A stretch of DNA of 64,000 bases from Tyto alba (GCF_018691265.1 NW_024881301.1:13576752-13640751), one strand, 5' to 3'. Positions 50,014-62,775 are shown, numbered from the stretch's first letter. The notes: generated by a model not told the origin, from the sequence alone. A program made the numbers and translations.

Positions 50014-52376
50014 GACAAAAAAAGAGAAAGTTCACAACAGTGATACCAGATAACTATAATTTTGTACTCTAGTGTATTTGACTGTGCAGTACAAGATTCA
50101 TTCTCCTGTGTATATAAATCTGTTTCACACATTCAAATAAATGCAGCTGTGTTTATTCCAGAGAGCAGAGTTCCAGATGTATACATGCAGAACTCCAGAT
50201 ATACATATGAGCACCTTATTACATTACAATTTTCCATTACATTTTTCTAACACTTAGAATTTTATGCCACAGAGTCCTCTGGAATATGCCTCAGTACATT
50301 CAGCACTTGCCCAGACAATATAATCTGAAATCCTAAGGGCCACCCAGGTTTGAACGGCTGTGATACCACCTCCATGTTTTGCCTGGAATGAGAGGAGGCT
50401 TTCAGACCATAAGAATTTAAGCTACAGGTTCAGCACTTGAATAATACCATTCTTTCAGCAGTATGATATAACTGTGAAGTCTTAGACCTTAAAATAACTT
50501 CAAACTATGCTAAAAAAAAAAACAACTCCAGAAGAAATTCATGTTTTTTGTAAACAGGCAATGTCTGCTTGCAGGCATAATTATGAAGGTATGCAAAAAA
50601 ACCTGCCAGTGCTACATACAGAAAGGCAACGACAGAAAATATCTGCTGATTTTTAAACACAAAGAAAATTAATTTCTTCAGTAAATCCAATCACAGTACG
50701 TTAGATTTCACAGCCCCCTAGCATTAAGTAGCTGCTCTCATTAATAAAAATGCAAAAGACATTAAAAGCATAAAGCGATATACTTGGAAACATAAACCAC
50801 ACTGTTCGCTTTTCAGACACCATCAGCATTACTGTACTGTTTGAGACATGAGCTATAGCATTAGTAGCCACAATACAAACTGCATATACAAAACTACTTA
50901 ATAAAAAAAATGGCAGGAAAAAAACCCTCTTTTCTATAAAGTGCAAACAAGAACCTTACACAATTTAGAATACTGTTCTAGAGATCATTTCACATATTTA
51001 TTTGACTAGTAGATTATTTTCCCCACATGAAACATGCAAAGACAATATACCTAGTAAACAGTGTCATGAAGCACACCCTGAAAATCAAAGTCAAAAAATT
51101 AGTGTAAAATAAACAGAATGCAGGGAAGGTTTCCTACCGTTGTGCAAAAAAGCTTATTTATATCAGGAAAAAAATATTTTCTACTGGAGAGTACAGATCT
51201 CCAGCAGAAAAAATAAGGGAAATAATGTTACCCAAGACAAAAATTTAAGATGCATTTAGACCTTTGGTCTTTTAGTCCATCACCTTATTGTGAAGATGTC
51301 AACTAGAAAGATAGTAGAGACATTTACTTTTCTGAAACTATTGGTGAAACCTTTGTGCAAATCACCCTATACCCTGTAAATAAGTCTTTTACCAAGAATA
51401 AAAATGTATGTTCTTTTCTGATTCAGTTCATAATTTAGAAAGGCTGTTCTCTGTAAAGGATCACATGCTGTATTGTAATAGATTTTTAAACTATGTCAAT
51501 TTGTCAAGTCAAAAGACAATTATCTTTATTGACAAATAAGTCAGAGACACATTGGAAATCCTTAGAAAATCGTTGTTAAGAGATCAGATCACAAAAAGAA
51601 GGATTCTACTTTCTATAAAATTTCTCCACGATATTTTAACACTTTCATAGTGCAGGCAATCTAGAAGAACAGCATCAAGAACCTTACATGATATTTCACT
51701 TCTGGCCTCAGAACATCTATATAAGGAATGTACACAATGGGTACTTTTTAGGAGGTTACTGGCACCTGAAAGTGGCCCCTAAGGTACAGATGTAACGTTG
51801 CTACCATGAGAGCTTATAGTTAACAGTTTAAAAATGAGGTGTGGAGGGAGAGAGTCCAGCACTGAACCTTTTCCGGTGCATACACTGAGGCACTGTACTG
51901 CATATGTATCCAGCAGAACCCTCATTCGGCTTGTAAAGTCTGATCCCATACCAGGCATACTTCATGGAAACAGTTTAAAAATAAGTTTTCCCAGTGAATA
52001 GCAGGTGGGACTACCCTACAAAGTCTTTTTTGGCTTGGGGCACAAACCTGCTGAAATACTTCACCCAAAAGAACGATAAAAGAAGTATTGCTTGAAACTT
52101 TGATCATAGTCTGGCTGGTGTCTGGGCAGAGCCTGATAACTCTTACGTTTTATGAAGGAATCTGCCTCACTGTGTGTGTTTACATTGCATATGTGACGAC
52201 CAGCTGACACAGCCATTTTCTATTCTAGGTGGTCTCACAAGTTCAAGTATTTTTTCATCCAGAGACAGACTGAAGGGAATCCACTGTATACATTGAGTTG
52301 TAATGTGATTTGTGAGTACCTAATAAATGAAAATACCTTATATATGTCACAACTGAAACTCTATATCCTTATTTAG

Positions 52377-52477
52377 CAGATGACTGGATTGCTGACAGAG
52401 TTCAAAGAGTCAGTGATAATGAAGTCAGGAATAAGCAACCTGCACACCCTGGTGGAGTCACTAAAGGAAAATGAGAG
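52377..52477 (+). CDS. candidate internal exon, plus strand
   Basis: An acceptor (CTCTATATCCTTATTTAG) is followed by 101 bases, 33 codons plus two bases, ending in the donor GAGAG|GTAATT. The phase-0 frame reads QMTGLLTEFKESVIMKSG, then HTLVESLKENE, with heptad-like leucines and charged residues that suit a coiled coil. I do not recognise the protein, and no second plus-strand exon in matching phase was found nearby. The frame is open across the whole segment, but a 33-codon open stretch between splice-like sites is not rare by chance. Confidence 0.22.
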
Positions 52478-54265
52478 GTAATTTGGCAATTAGATTGCTT
52501 TAGAAAGCACTATAACACAATGCAAGCAAACAAAAATATTACTGGCACGTCAGCAACTAGGGCATTTGAAATAGTCTAGATATACACTAACCAATTTAAG
52601 CCCATTTCTCCGACACATCAACTCAAAATAATACTGACATCATCATATTTACCCTGGCAGGACTGTTAGGTCTCCAACTAAGGTATACTCAAACCCTGAT
52701 TTAGGATTTCTAGAAAATTAATGACAAGTAGATAAATGCACAAACCAAGAATTCTGTTAGTTAAACATCCTCTATACTAGCACACAGAATAAGAGAAGGG
52801 AATGAGCAAGTGTGAGAAATACCAAAATACTTTTTCTAGTGTCCATTTGGGACATGACACAGTATTAGATTTTGATCCAAGGTCCAGGGTCTTTGTTGCC
52901 TGAGTAGGAGGAAAATGGCAGCATTATTCTCTGCATTTAAATTAATCCTTCAGGAAAAAGTAAAATAAAGTTACATGTCCTACAGGAAATATCTTATAAA
53001 CACTAAATGTAAAGTACACTGGTGTCAGGTGCTACACTACAACTTAAAATGTAATGGCACAGAGTGCTACTTTCTCTGGATTTCTCCTGTAATCCACTGG
53101 CAAAGAGAAGTTCTTCCAAAGGCTGATTAAAGCATCTAGGTTGGGCTTCTCCTTTTAACCAACCTCAGGAGGTGACTCAAGAGTGGGTGACTCTTTTGAG
53201 AATAGGAAACTCATTTGAACTTTCTCTGCTTCCTAATTATAAACACCATTTCCTATTCCCCCCTTGAATCTAGTTTGTGACCTGACCACTACTGCCTGGC
53301 TGCTTCATGAACTGTCTGATCTGCACCCCAAAATCCATACTGAGTACATTTAAAGAGCTGTTCTGAAAGAACTGATAATAATAATTTTTATGAAGCCAAT
53401 AATGGATACACCCAACATTTATGAAGAAAGTTTGCTCCTTGCCATCCATACTGTCCCCTTCCACAAAGGGTAACAGATCCTTTGAACTCTGTCGGCTATC
53501 GGTGCAAAAAGCAGTTAGTGGAAGCAGAGAAGCCAGATAACATAAATGACTTTGCACTGGTGTGTGCTATCTGTTTCAGTATTTTTAAATAAATAGCATA
53601 TCCACAGTGTCCTGCCCAGTGCCTGCAATGTCTCTTTAAGTGTAGGTAAAAAACATGCCAGCAAAAAATGCAAATTCAGACACAAAGTATCCATGCCACC
53701 TAACTCAGCAGATCTTGTGCTTTCCAGTTCAGGGGAGAAGCCAAACACTCCTCGACCCTGTGACATTCTCAAAGGTCATAGTAATTCACAACTAGCACAA
53801 ACAAGTGGAGGGTTCTGTGGTGGAAGGTACTACCATGTTAGCAGTAAAGGTAAATGTACATTACGATGACAAAGTCAATATTACAGGGATCCAAATCCCA
53901 GTGTTACATCTAATTTACACAATAATGAACTGAATATCTCAATGTCCTTCTGTGTTAAATTTTAGACTCTCAAGCATTTATTCTCTTGAAGCATCATATC
54001 GTTACTCTCCACTAAAACATATGAAAAGCTGAAAAGGCTTCCAAACAATAAAATGTATTCAGAAATAGATACATAAAACCGGTGTGGATATCTTCTATAA
54101 AACATAAGTAAACTATCATTTGCTTTATGTGATTAAATAATTCTTTATTGCTCAGAAGAGGTTATGCTTTGCAATAAGCATGCAGCAGTGTACCTCACCA
54201 GGACTATATGTACCATATAAATACAGTAGTCTGTGCTGCTGTTGTTAGCTTTGTATTCCTTATCG
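52478..54265. other. unique noncoding stretch
   Basis: Nothing recognised. The minus-strand open frames at 53270-53557 and 53515-53772 carry no family motif. Confidence 0.6.
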
Positions 54266-54528
54266 CAGGACCACAGAATGGTTGAGGTTGGATGGGACAT
54301 ATGGAGGTCACCTTGTCCCACCCCTCTGCTCAAGCAGAGACACCCACAGCTGGTGGCCCAGGGCCATGTCCAGATGGCTTTTGAATGTCTCCAAGGATGG
54401 AGACTCCACGGCCTCCCTGAGCAACCTGTGCCAGTGCTCAGTCACCCTCACAGTAAAAAAGTGTTTCCTAATGTTCAGAAGGAACCTCCTGTGTTTCAGT
54501 GTGTGCCCATTGCCTCTGGCCCTGTCAA
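54266..54528 (-). mobile_element. CR1 LINE 3' end
   Basis: The plus strand is the reverse complement of a CR1 3' end: CCACAGAATGGTTGAGGTTGG, then a CAAGCAGAGACACCCACAG block, GGCCATGTCCAGATGGC, CAAGGATGGAGACTCCAC, CAACCTGTGCCAGTGCTCAG, then AAGTGTTTCCTAATGTTCAG and CTGTGTTTCAGTGTGTGCCC. About 260 bases, heavily 5'-truncated, fairly well preserved. Open frames crossing it on the plus strand are antisense shadows. Confidence 0.92.
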
Positions 54529-55088
54529 ATGAATGTTTTGCTACACTATGAATGTTTTGTTTTTATTGCCAAAATTTAGCACTCATCTCCTATTTAATTT
54601 GTATGACAAAAATAGATATTCTAATATACTTGTATGTACCATAAATCTTGGCAGCATCACCAGACTGTTATCATCACATAGACCAAGCTATCACTTCACC
54701 ATATGACATCTAAAATTTAGTTGAGTTGATCATCAGGGTTTTGTTTGGTCTACATCACAATGGCATTTAATTACTATTAATTATTGAATTGTACTTTTAA
54801 GGAAAATATCTGTAGTCTATCAGTTAGCAAGATCATGCCTCCTTCTCTAATTCTAAGGAAAAATGCTTTATAGGTTCATACTATGTTATGTCTTCTTCCA
54901 CATAAACTTTCTTACAAACCGGTATTTACTGCGAAGTAGGTAATGCAGTAGGTCCTTGCATTTATTTTTCTTTGTCATTTTCAGCAAACCTCTATAGCAT
55001 TTATGGCAGGCAGCACTTTAAGTCAGCTTTTTATTTGAAGTACAAGTTGGCTGGCATCCAGGCTGCAGACTACAGGAAAAGGCGGGGG

Positions 55089-55120
<32 letters not shown>

Positions 55121-56244
55121 ATACAACCAGAAAAAGGCAAAGTCAGAGTGTTCTAGTCTCTTTTAGCTGAACATATCCACTCCCATTAATCTCTACAGGC
55201 ACTTGGTGCCAACAGGACCACACTGAAGGGAGACCAGGTCTGCGAGATTAGACGGGGGTTTCCATGCTGTCTGAGAAGGGAGGGGCCTGGGGGTGCAAGT
55301 GCCTGGCACTGGAGTGCTGAGACAAACACTGCTGATTTGCCAAGTGCTAAGTTTTTCCAGTTGCTAAACTGATTTAAACAAGTTTGTTTTGTGTTAATGC
55401 TTATTCACAATGCTACATAAGGGGAACTCGGACTTTTATAATGTCATGCTTGGCTAGAGGCATCTTCTCATAGCCTGATTGCCATTAACCTCAGCATTTC
55501 TACAGCACTTTCAGTCATGCAATCCCCCTTGCAATTAATGGCAGATGGGCTTAGTCCCATACAAATGTGAGGAAAAAGAGAGGAAGATATATCTCTTTAA
55601 ATGTTCAACAACATGTACCTCAAGGAAGGGTGGGAGTAGAAGGAAAAATAGCTCAGTGCTATGAAAACAAAAAAAAAAATGAAGACCTGGTGGTGAACAG
55701 CAAAGACATGTACATCATGAACTGTGCACAGTGACTTCGATGGGCTCAACAGGTAAGGGTACAAAAAGAAAGAAGAACATAATAAAGATACCTCTCTCTG
55801 TTCATGACTTGTTTAAGAAAAGAAGCAATGTAATACCAAGGAAACACAGTAGTGCAATTATTAAGCAGACACAAAGGAACAATGAGAAAGTATGATTAAA
55901 AATGAAAGTGTGGTTGAATGGGGACAAATTAAATGGAGAGTCAGTTTCCTCCATTTGAATAAGAAAAGTAGGTGGGAAAAACCTCCAGCAAACGTACTGT
56001 AGGAGGCTTATGAGCTGATGGAAAAATGGACATGAAAATGTTGAGAATGTTCCTAGTAAATTCGCTTAATGATTAATTAGAAATTGCATTATTGAAATTC
56101 TTGCTTAAAAATTCTTGAAATTAAACTTCAGGGTCTCAGGACTGAGTTTCTTTATAGACTGTGAGTAAAATCATATAGGAAGATGGGGGCTCACTACATA
56201 CACAAAACCATCAAGGCAATTAATGTTCTATCTATTTATCAAAT
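54529..56244. other. noncoding stretch with an AAAAC microsatellite
   Basis: No gene or transposon recognised apart from the AAAAC repeat at 55089-55121. A GC-richer patch at about 55190-55320 has no assigned identity. Confidence 0.55.
55089..55121 (+). repeat. (AAAAC)n microsatellite
   Basis: About six AAAAC units in a row within an A-rich tract. Confidence 0.9.
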
Positions 56245-56538
56245 TGTCGTGGTTTGAACCTGGTCGGCAATCAACCACCACAGCTGGTCACCCTCCCTTC
56301 CCCCTCCCCACCTGGGAATGGGGGAGGGAATTAGAGGGGTGAAGGGAGACTCACAGGCTGAGATAGGAACAGTTTAATAATGGCAATAAAACGAGAACAA
56401 TGACGATGATAGGAAAAAAAAAAAAATATAAACAGGCAATGCACAATGTAATTGCTCACCACCTGCTGACCAATCCCCAGCCCGTTCCCGGCCAGTGACC
56501 CCGAGATACCAAGATCCCACAGTCGCAATCCCGGAAGC

Positions 56539-56573
<35 letters not shown>

Positions 56574-56867
56574 CCCCTTCCCGCCCACCCCTCCTCTATA
56601 CAGTGAGCATGACGTTCCATGATATGGAATATTTCACTGGCCAGTTTGGGTCTGGTGCCCTGTCCGTGCTCCCTCCCTGCTCCCTGTGCCCTTGCGCACA
56701 GGCAGGACATGGGGAGTCGGAGAGTCCTTGGAGTCTTGGTAGCAGCTGAAAACGTCAGTGTGCTATCAGCATTCTTCTCATACCAAACCCAATGCTGAAT
56801 CCAAAACACAGCACTTTTCTAGTTACCAAAAAGGAATATTAACTCTATTTCAGCCCAAACCAGGACA
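56245..56867 (-). mobile_element. solo LTR, TguLTR5-like, minus strand
   Basis: A 623-base LTR. Read on the minus strand it starts TGTCCTGGTTTGGGCTG and ends GGTTCAAACCACGACA. It shares with the other two copies the ATAGAGTTAAT block near the start, the ATATTCCATATCATGGAACG block with CGTCATGCTCA, a TATA-like box, and ATTAAACTGTTCCTATCTCA near the end (ATTAAA, complement at 56373-56378). Both flanks carry the exact 5-base target duplication CAAAT (56240-56244 and 56868-56872). Central sequence differs from the other copies (a GA/CT microsatellite and unique GC-rich bases), so it is a different subfamily. No coding retroviral sequence is attached. Confidence 0.88.
56539..56573 (+). repeat. (GA)n microsatellite inside the LTR
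   Basis: About 17 GA units with one interruption (GATA), within the minus-strand LTR. Confidence 0.92.
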
Positions 56868-58416
56868 CAAATGAGAGAGAACGGTTAAGGGAACTTAAAA
56901 GTCCAGGCTTAAACTTTCAGTATACCTATAATTTCTTATATTATTTGCTTACACTTGACATTCCCCAAAACTTGGGTAATGAAAACACTCCCCTTAGTAC
57001 ACATTCAGTCTTACATTCTGTTTGTCCATGCTGCCCAGCAGAGCTCTCAGCACTGCCAATGCTTACTTAGCAAAACTCTTTTTATTGGAATTCTTATATC
57101 AAGGAACATAATATTTCTGTCAGTCTTAAGATTTTACCATAGGTTTTGTTGGATTTTGTGATTTTTTTAAAAAACAAAATCCAAATTTAAACCTAACATG
57201 GAATCGACAAAAATCACTACCTCTGTGAAATGTACCTACCTGTGCAGATGCACAAAATCAATTTTTCTAAATCTGAATCCTTGTTCATTTTATGTTACAG
57301 TGCAATATAGATAACTGAAAAACTTCTAAATTACACATTGGCATTGGAAAATAAGATAATGAAAGTGCTCACAAAAATGAATAGAAGGTAAAACATGCAA
57401 ACATTACAATGTTTAGTCCTACAATCTAAAAGTTAAAGACAACAACATCAAAGTTAAGCAGTAACACTGACACATATTTTGACATATCATAACCAAACAT
57501 ATAGAACTACAGCTTGCAATATCTTAAATAAAAAAGAGGTTAAGTTCAAAGTGCAAAAAGATTTCGCAGGTGCTTGGAGGAGTCCTTATTTAAGGCTTTT
57601 TTTTTTTTTTGTGGATTGAATACTACTGACAGTATTTAAGAAAGAAATATCATATAATAATGAATACTGGAGTATAAAGAACAGAAACCCATCATTCCAA
57701 AGCAGTCAGGATATATTTCAATAACCCTTTTGGGGATATCCCTTACTATTTTGTAACAAGAGAAGTTGTATATTGAACTGGTTTTTGAACAAGAAGTCAG
57801 AGGGTGGGCCATTTTGGAAATGAAGAATTACAGTTTCCAGCAATATATAATTTTCAAAATTCTCTTCTATCACATACAAAGAATTCATTTACACTGGGGC
57901 AATCAGATAAAAATCTCCTCCATTTTTATCAACATTAAGAGAAAACACTGGGAAAACTGTAAGCAAAATTAACAGGTTATTTATTTATTTATTTATTTAA
58001 ATCTATCATCCACCTTCCCTGTGCACATAAACCACTAGTACATAGACATCCCACCTTGATTAATGATATATTTACTATGGGAACCCATTATTAAAGACTG
58101 GTTGAACACTGCTGTCTTAGAGAGATCTCTTAACCCTTATTAACAATGTTAGACATTATAATGTGGTGAATCTTTTTATTCCAATAGAAGCATACTACTT
58201 TCTGAGCAAACACGTTAAGAAATAATCAAGACAATTATAATCCTCATACAATTTTATCCAGCGGCAGAAAAATTAAAATACCAGCCTTCAGAATCAGTAA
58301 AGGTTAGAAATGCTATTAAAAAGGCAGTAGCCTGAAATGGCCCTATACTCCACTTTTGTTAGGTAAAGAGCAAAGGAAACATTTGTAGGTCTGATAATAG
58401 AGATGTGCAAGACAAC
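56868..58416. other. AT-rich spacer between two divergent LTRs
   Basis: Opens with the CAAAT target duplication. Holds a T run (57597-57610) and a TTTA repeat (57977-58000). No internal retroviral sequence or gene recognised, so the two LTRs are independent insertions and not one provirus. Confidence 0.65.
57977..58000 (+). repeat. (TTTA)n microsatellite
   Basis: Six TTTA units, slightly impure at the edges. Confidence 0.9.
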
Positions 58417-58935
58417 TGTCCTAGGTCTTGCTGGGATGGACTTAATTTTACTCATAGTAGCTAGTAGGGTGCTGTGTTCTGGATTTGTGATCAAAATAGT
58501 GTTGATAACACACCAGTGTTTTGGCTATTTCTGAGCAGCGTCAAGGCCTTCTCTGTTGCTCACACTGCTCTGCCAGCAAGTATGCTGGGGACGCCCAAGA
58601 AGTTGGGAGGGGATGCAGCCAGGGTAGCTGACCCACAGTGATGACATCATGCTCAGCAATAAAATGGATAGGAGCAGGATTTCGGGAGATTATCCACCTT
58701 TTGTTCGGGAACTGGCTGGGCAACAGTCTACACGTGGGAATTAGTGGGCAATTTCCTTTGTATCACTTGTCTTTTTTTTTTCTCTCTTCTTCCACTTCTC
58801 CTTTACTTATTAAACAATTTTTATCTCAACCCATGACTCTTCTTGCTTTTACTCTTCCTTTCCTCTTCTCTCATCCTACTGGGAGGTGGGAGGGTGAGCA
58901 AGTGGCTGTGTGGTGCTTAACTGCCTATCGGAATT
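58417..58935 (+). mobile_element. solo LTR, TguLTR5-like, plus strand
   Basis: Begins TGTCCTAGGTCTTGCTGGG and shares with the copy at 35 kb, in the same order: TAGTAGCTAGTAG, GTGTTGATAACACA, CTGAGCAGC, GTCAAGGCCTTCTCTG, GTTGGGAGGGGA, GATGACATCATGCTCAGCA, a TATTAAAC polyadenylation-type signal (ATTAAA 58809-58814), TTATCTCAACCCATGA, and GTGGCTGTGTGGTGCTTA near the end. The exact right edge is unclear: the last bases (ACAAC at 58931-58935) either match the left flank ACAAC (58412-58416) as a target duplication after a few bases of the LTR end were lost, or belong to the decayed LTR end. About 520 bases; solo, with no internal region. Confidence 0.85.
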
Positions 58936-61900
58936 AACCCACAACGATAGTATAGTTTTGTAATGGAGAAGAGCCTTTTTAAAAAGTAATTTTGTAACAT
59001 GACTCAATCTGTTTTGCTGACAGGATGATTTTACATTTAAAATAGTTTATACCAAAAAGTGCCCATGTGCCATGTCTCAAATGACAAGTCCTGGCTGACT
59101 GCCCATTCACATCTGTTCCCAATATGCACCCCCAGAAAGTAATGAAAATCCCATAACCACATCCTCAAAATTTAATTTTTTTTCACAGCAAACAACAAGC
59201 TTTTTCATGAACTGAGCAATGACTTTAGATCAAATGAGAGGCCTGTAGAATGGGAACAAGGATAACAATTGACAGATGACCTCCTATAAGGATTTGTAAA
59301 CTTCAGTACAGTAGATGGAGGCAGAGGGAACAAATAAAAAGAAAAGAAAACATAAACAAGACAGTTTGCGTTTTGGCTTTTACCTCCAGTTGCATATTTA
59401 GTTTCAGAGGGACTAGAAAACATGAACAGAAGTGTCCAGACATAGTGAGTTCTTAGTTATGGAAAAGTAGAAAGTAATCATAACCATCCTCACCTCTAGG
59501 ATACCAGACGATTCTTATGAGAACATGATAAAAAAACAAGGGTGGAATTTGGACTCAAGTTAGACCTGTTCAGAATAACGTTTAATTCTACATCTTCCAT
59601 TTATGTTCTTTCCAGAAGGACTGATTTTTGCAAGTGATAAGTACTTCCAATGTCAATTTAAATGTTACTTATCCATGCATTTAGTTGCTTAATTTTAGAC
59701 ATGTGTAGTCAGAAAATATCAGCCTTGGCCCATATGCTAAATAGCATCAGGATTTCTCAATTCTGCTTTGTATATTCAATGGAAACATCAGAATAATTCA
59801 GTTTTTAAGCCTCTGACTTAAAAGACTATCTTTTCTGCCCTGAGGTATATTGAAGACAAGGGTGCTTGTCTGCAGTGCATTCCTCATCTTCTCCATTTTT
59901 TCTCTTCTATTCTTCACTCCATTTGTAGACACACTCTGCTCCCAGCTCCTAGTCTGTTCTCTGGAGAACTGAGGTGATATCATTCATGATCCTGCATTGC
60001 TATAGAGCAGCAATAGCTACTACTATTTTAATTACAGAACTGGGGACCATCACAAACCTTTCATCCACATACAAGTTATGCTTTTTATAAACATGTACCT
60101 TCTCTAGCAAAACAATACATACTTGTTGGAACAAATAAAAGAGAATTTCTAACAAAACAAACAAGCCTAGAGACAAGAACAAGAGAAATAACTAAAACAA
60201 GCGACAAGTGTGAGTCATCTCTTCCATGTTGCAGGAATTTCTCCAGCTTTAAGTTAATGAGAGTAGTATAAGATCCTACAGTTTCTCACCTTCATCCCTC
60301 TGTTAGGAAACTGGAGCTGTTCCTCTGACATGTAGATGTTACAAGAGTTACCTAGACCTTTTGTTTTACCCAACCTAGTTGATTAACAGTGATATCACAC
60401 ACAAAATCAAGCATGCAAAGATGCATATCTTTAGTAGAAGATCTAGAGACTTTCTACTGAGCAAAACACCAAAAACTTTCACACTCCTGAAGACAATATT
60501 AAAGAAATTCATCGAGTTTAGGGTAAGATCTGTCCTTAAGCAGAAGTTCAATGGTACAACTTTTACTAGCACAGTGGAAAATTACGACTATTGAAAATAA
60601 ATAAATAAATAAAAGGAAAAAAAGCAGTAACAAAGCACTACCTGATGTCCCAAGAGCACCAAAGCTGTGATAAAGTTCATCACTTGTTCTTTATAATCAT
60701 ATAAAATTTTATTGAGCCCTTGATGTTCTCCGTATTTTCATGTAAGCATTTATACATAGAGATATAAATATATAGATGACTTATGATAAAGTACTCAGTT
60801 ATCAGTAGTGTTTATTCTAACTTAATTTTTCTAAATCTAGGATTAAGGAAGGTACTTCAATGGTGTTCTGCTTTTTAGCCTATAAAATAAACTATTATTC
60901 TGAGAATTCTCTTTGTTTCAATTACAATTCATGAATTTGTTTTATCAGGAATTATTGGATAACAGTCTCCAAGTCATCTTGGTTTGGTCTATCAGTGATC
61001 CAGCTTCCCAAAACAGCTAAGAAAATGCTTTAATTTTTCATCATGTACCTTTAAGAAAAAGTGATTCATTTTGAAGAATGAGATATACTTGTCTTGGTAC
61101 ATCAAGTGTTTGTCTCTGACAGAGACATATCTGCATTCTGAGTAATAACTTTCCTTCTCTCTAGTTTTCTACTCTGGATTTTTCTATAAAAATCAATATC
61201 TCACCTATTACTTTAAAGTATACATTTTTCTACTTGAGATTTCAGGAATATTTTTTAAGTAAAGGCCCATCTCTAAGTCCCAACAGTTGCACACTGTAGA
61301 AAAACCAGGCAGAGCCATAAAACAAGGTGTGCATTGTGGATTGTACTGATGCATTACCTATGACCACGGCTCATCTGGCTGCTAGGTTACCAGGTCACTG
61401 GCACAGAGCCATCAACTTTCAGAGAACAGACTCTCTCATGGTATTTTGATATTTCCCCTTCTGGATTTGTCCCAACAGGGAAGTGCTGAAGCATATGAAA
61501 GCTGGGAGTGGAGCTGGGAAGCTAACCAAATTATTTCAAACCTCAAATGTTTAGGTTAGATGTTTATGTGGTCTTAACCAGCTCACCCATCCCTAAATAT
61601 TACAGCATCAGAAATGATGATTTAAAATTACAGGAATGATATAACAGTGCCAGCCACTGTTGAGTGCATTCCACATTTCTTGCAATTGCTTCTGCACCAA
61701 TAAGCACATTATGCAAGTATTTTGGACATAGTTATAGTAGTAACATTTTGGCTTTTCCTGCTTCTTTTTAAGCTTATCACTGTAGACTGCCTGGACATGC
61801 TGCCCATTTTCTGTCCTTGTTTCTGAGCTGCTGGAGGAATAAACTAAATAGGATCTGCTACATAGCCAGATACCAATGTTGGCAAAAAAAAGCAACCCTG

Positions 61901-62449
61901 CATTCCAGCAGAAAACATAGCACTATCCCATGTACCTGTACAGTTCAGGTCTCACTCCAGACAAAAGTAAACAAATAGTTTTGTGCAAGATCTTGGGTTT
62001 GGGGGTACAAGACCCATCAATGTAAAAGGACAGTATTCATTCCTGTACAGGAAGGGGAAATCTTGCAGTATTTTAAAGGGCTTTTATCATTGTAAAGCAC
62101 ACTTACTGTAGAGCTCTTACTGCTCAAACTTCATACTTTAGTTTTGGGTGGTTTTAATCATGATGCTGAACAAAATTACAGTAAAAACCAAGGGTCTGTT
62201 AGCAAAAATGTAGGAAATGGATTTTTTTTTTCTCATTTAAGCTGATGAGACTGTTAGTTCATTAATACCAGCGGCACCCAACTGGTACCCCTGTTAGAGT
62301 GAACCTACTGCCAGTGAGGCCACAGAGGTCAGTCCTTCCCGCCTGCTCAGAGTGTCAGGACAGCTCAGCAACAAAATTTTTCTGCCATATTACTTACAGG
62401 TCACAGTGATGGCATCTTTGTTCACTGGTTTATTGTCCCTTTTTGTACT
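58936..62449. other. unique AT-rich noncoding stretch
   Basis: No gene or transposon recognised. Contains an AAAT repeat at 60594-60614 and otherwise ordinary AT-rich sequence. Confidence 0.6.
60594..60614 (+). repeat. (AAAT)n microsatellite
   Basis: Five AAAT units followed by an A-rich stretch. Confidence 0.88.
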
Positions 62450-62775
62450 GGACACAGGTGCCCAGGTGTTGGCAGTGGGGGCCTGCAGGAGCAGCCTCTG
62501 TGAGGAGAGGCCGGGGCTGCCCCGTGCCAGTTCCAGCTGGTTCCAATGGACCCACCACAGGGCACAGCTGAGCCACTCAGCCAAGATGGTGGCCTCTGGA
62601 AAACATATTTAAAGAAAGGGCAAAACACTGCCTGGGAGCAATGAATAAAAGCAAAAAAAAAGTATGAGAAACAGTCCTGCAGACACCAAGGGCAGTGGAG
62701 GAGGAGGGAGAGAATGTGCTCCCGGCACCCCAGCAGAGACTCCCCTGCAGCCTTGGAGGGACAGTCAGAGCTCAC
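62450..62775 (+). mobile_element. probable avian LTR fragment, family not named
   Basis: A GC-richer block in AT-rich DNA. Its elements match, in order, a repeated sequence I recall from many neoavian genomes: TGTTGGCAGTGGGGGCCTGC, GAGGAGAGGCCGGGGCTGCC, a GCTGAGCCACTCAGCCAAGATGG block, AAAACATATTTAAAGAAAGG (TATA-like), GAGAAACAGTCCTGCAGACA, CACCAAGGGCAGTGGAGGAG, then GCAGAGACTCCCCTGCAGCC. I judge it an LTR promoter-side fragment, truncated on the right. Identification is from memory of the motif order. The 262-codon minus-strand open frame at 62422-63210 is partly its antisense. Confidence 0.65.

Larger units (their letters stand above)
46246..52376. other. unique AT-rich noncoding stretch
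   Basis: No gene or transposon recognised. Holds poly(A) runs at 46934-46953 and 49995-50013 and a 12-bp hairpin at 49323-49355. Open frames at 47882-48322 (plus) and 48707-49060 (minus) have no family motif. Confidence 0.6.

Noticed and set aside
54233..54551. Two plus-strand open frames of 89-99 codons
   Set aside because: They are antisense shadows of the minus-strand CR1 3' end.
56245..58935. The two LTRs as the ends of one provirus
   Set aside because: They are in opposite orientation, belong to different subfamilies, one has its own target duplication, and no gag, pol or env sequence lies between them.
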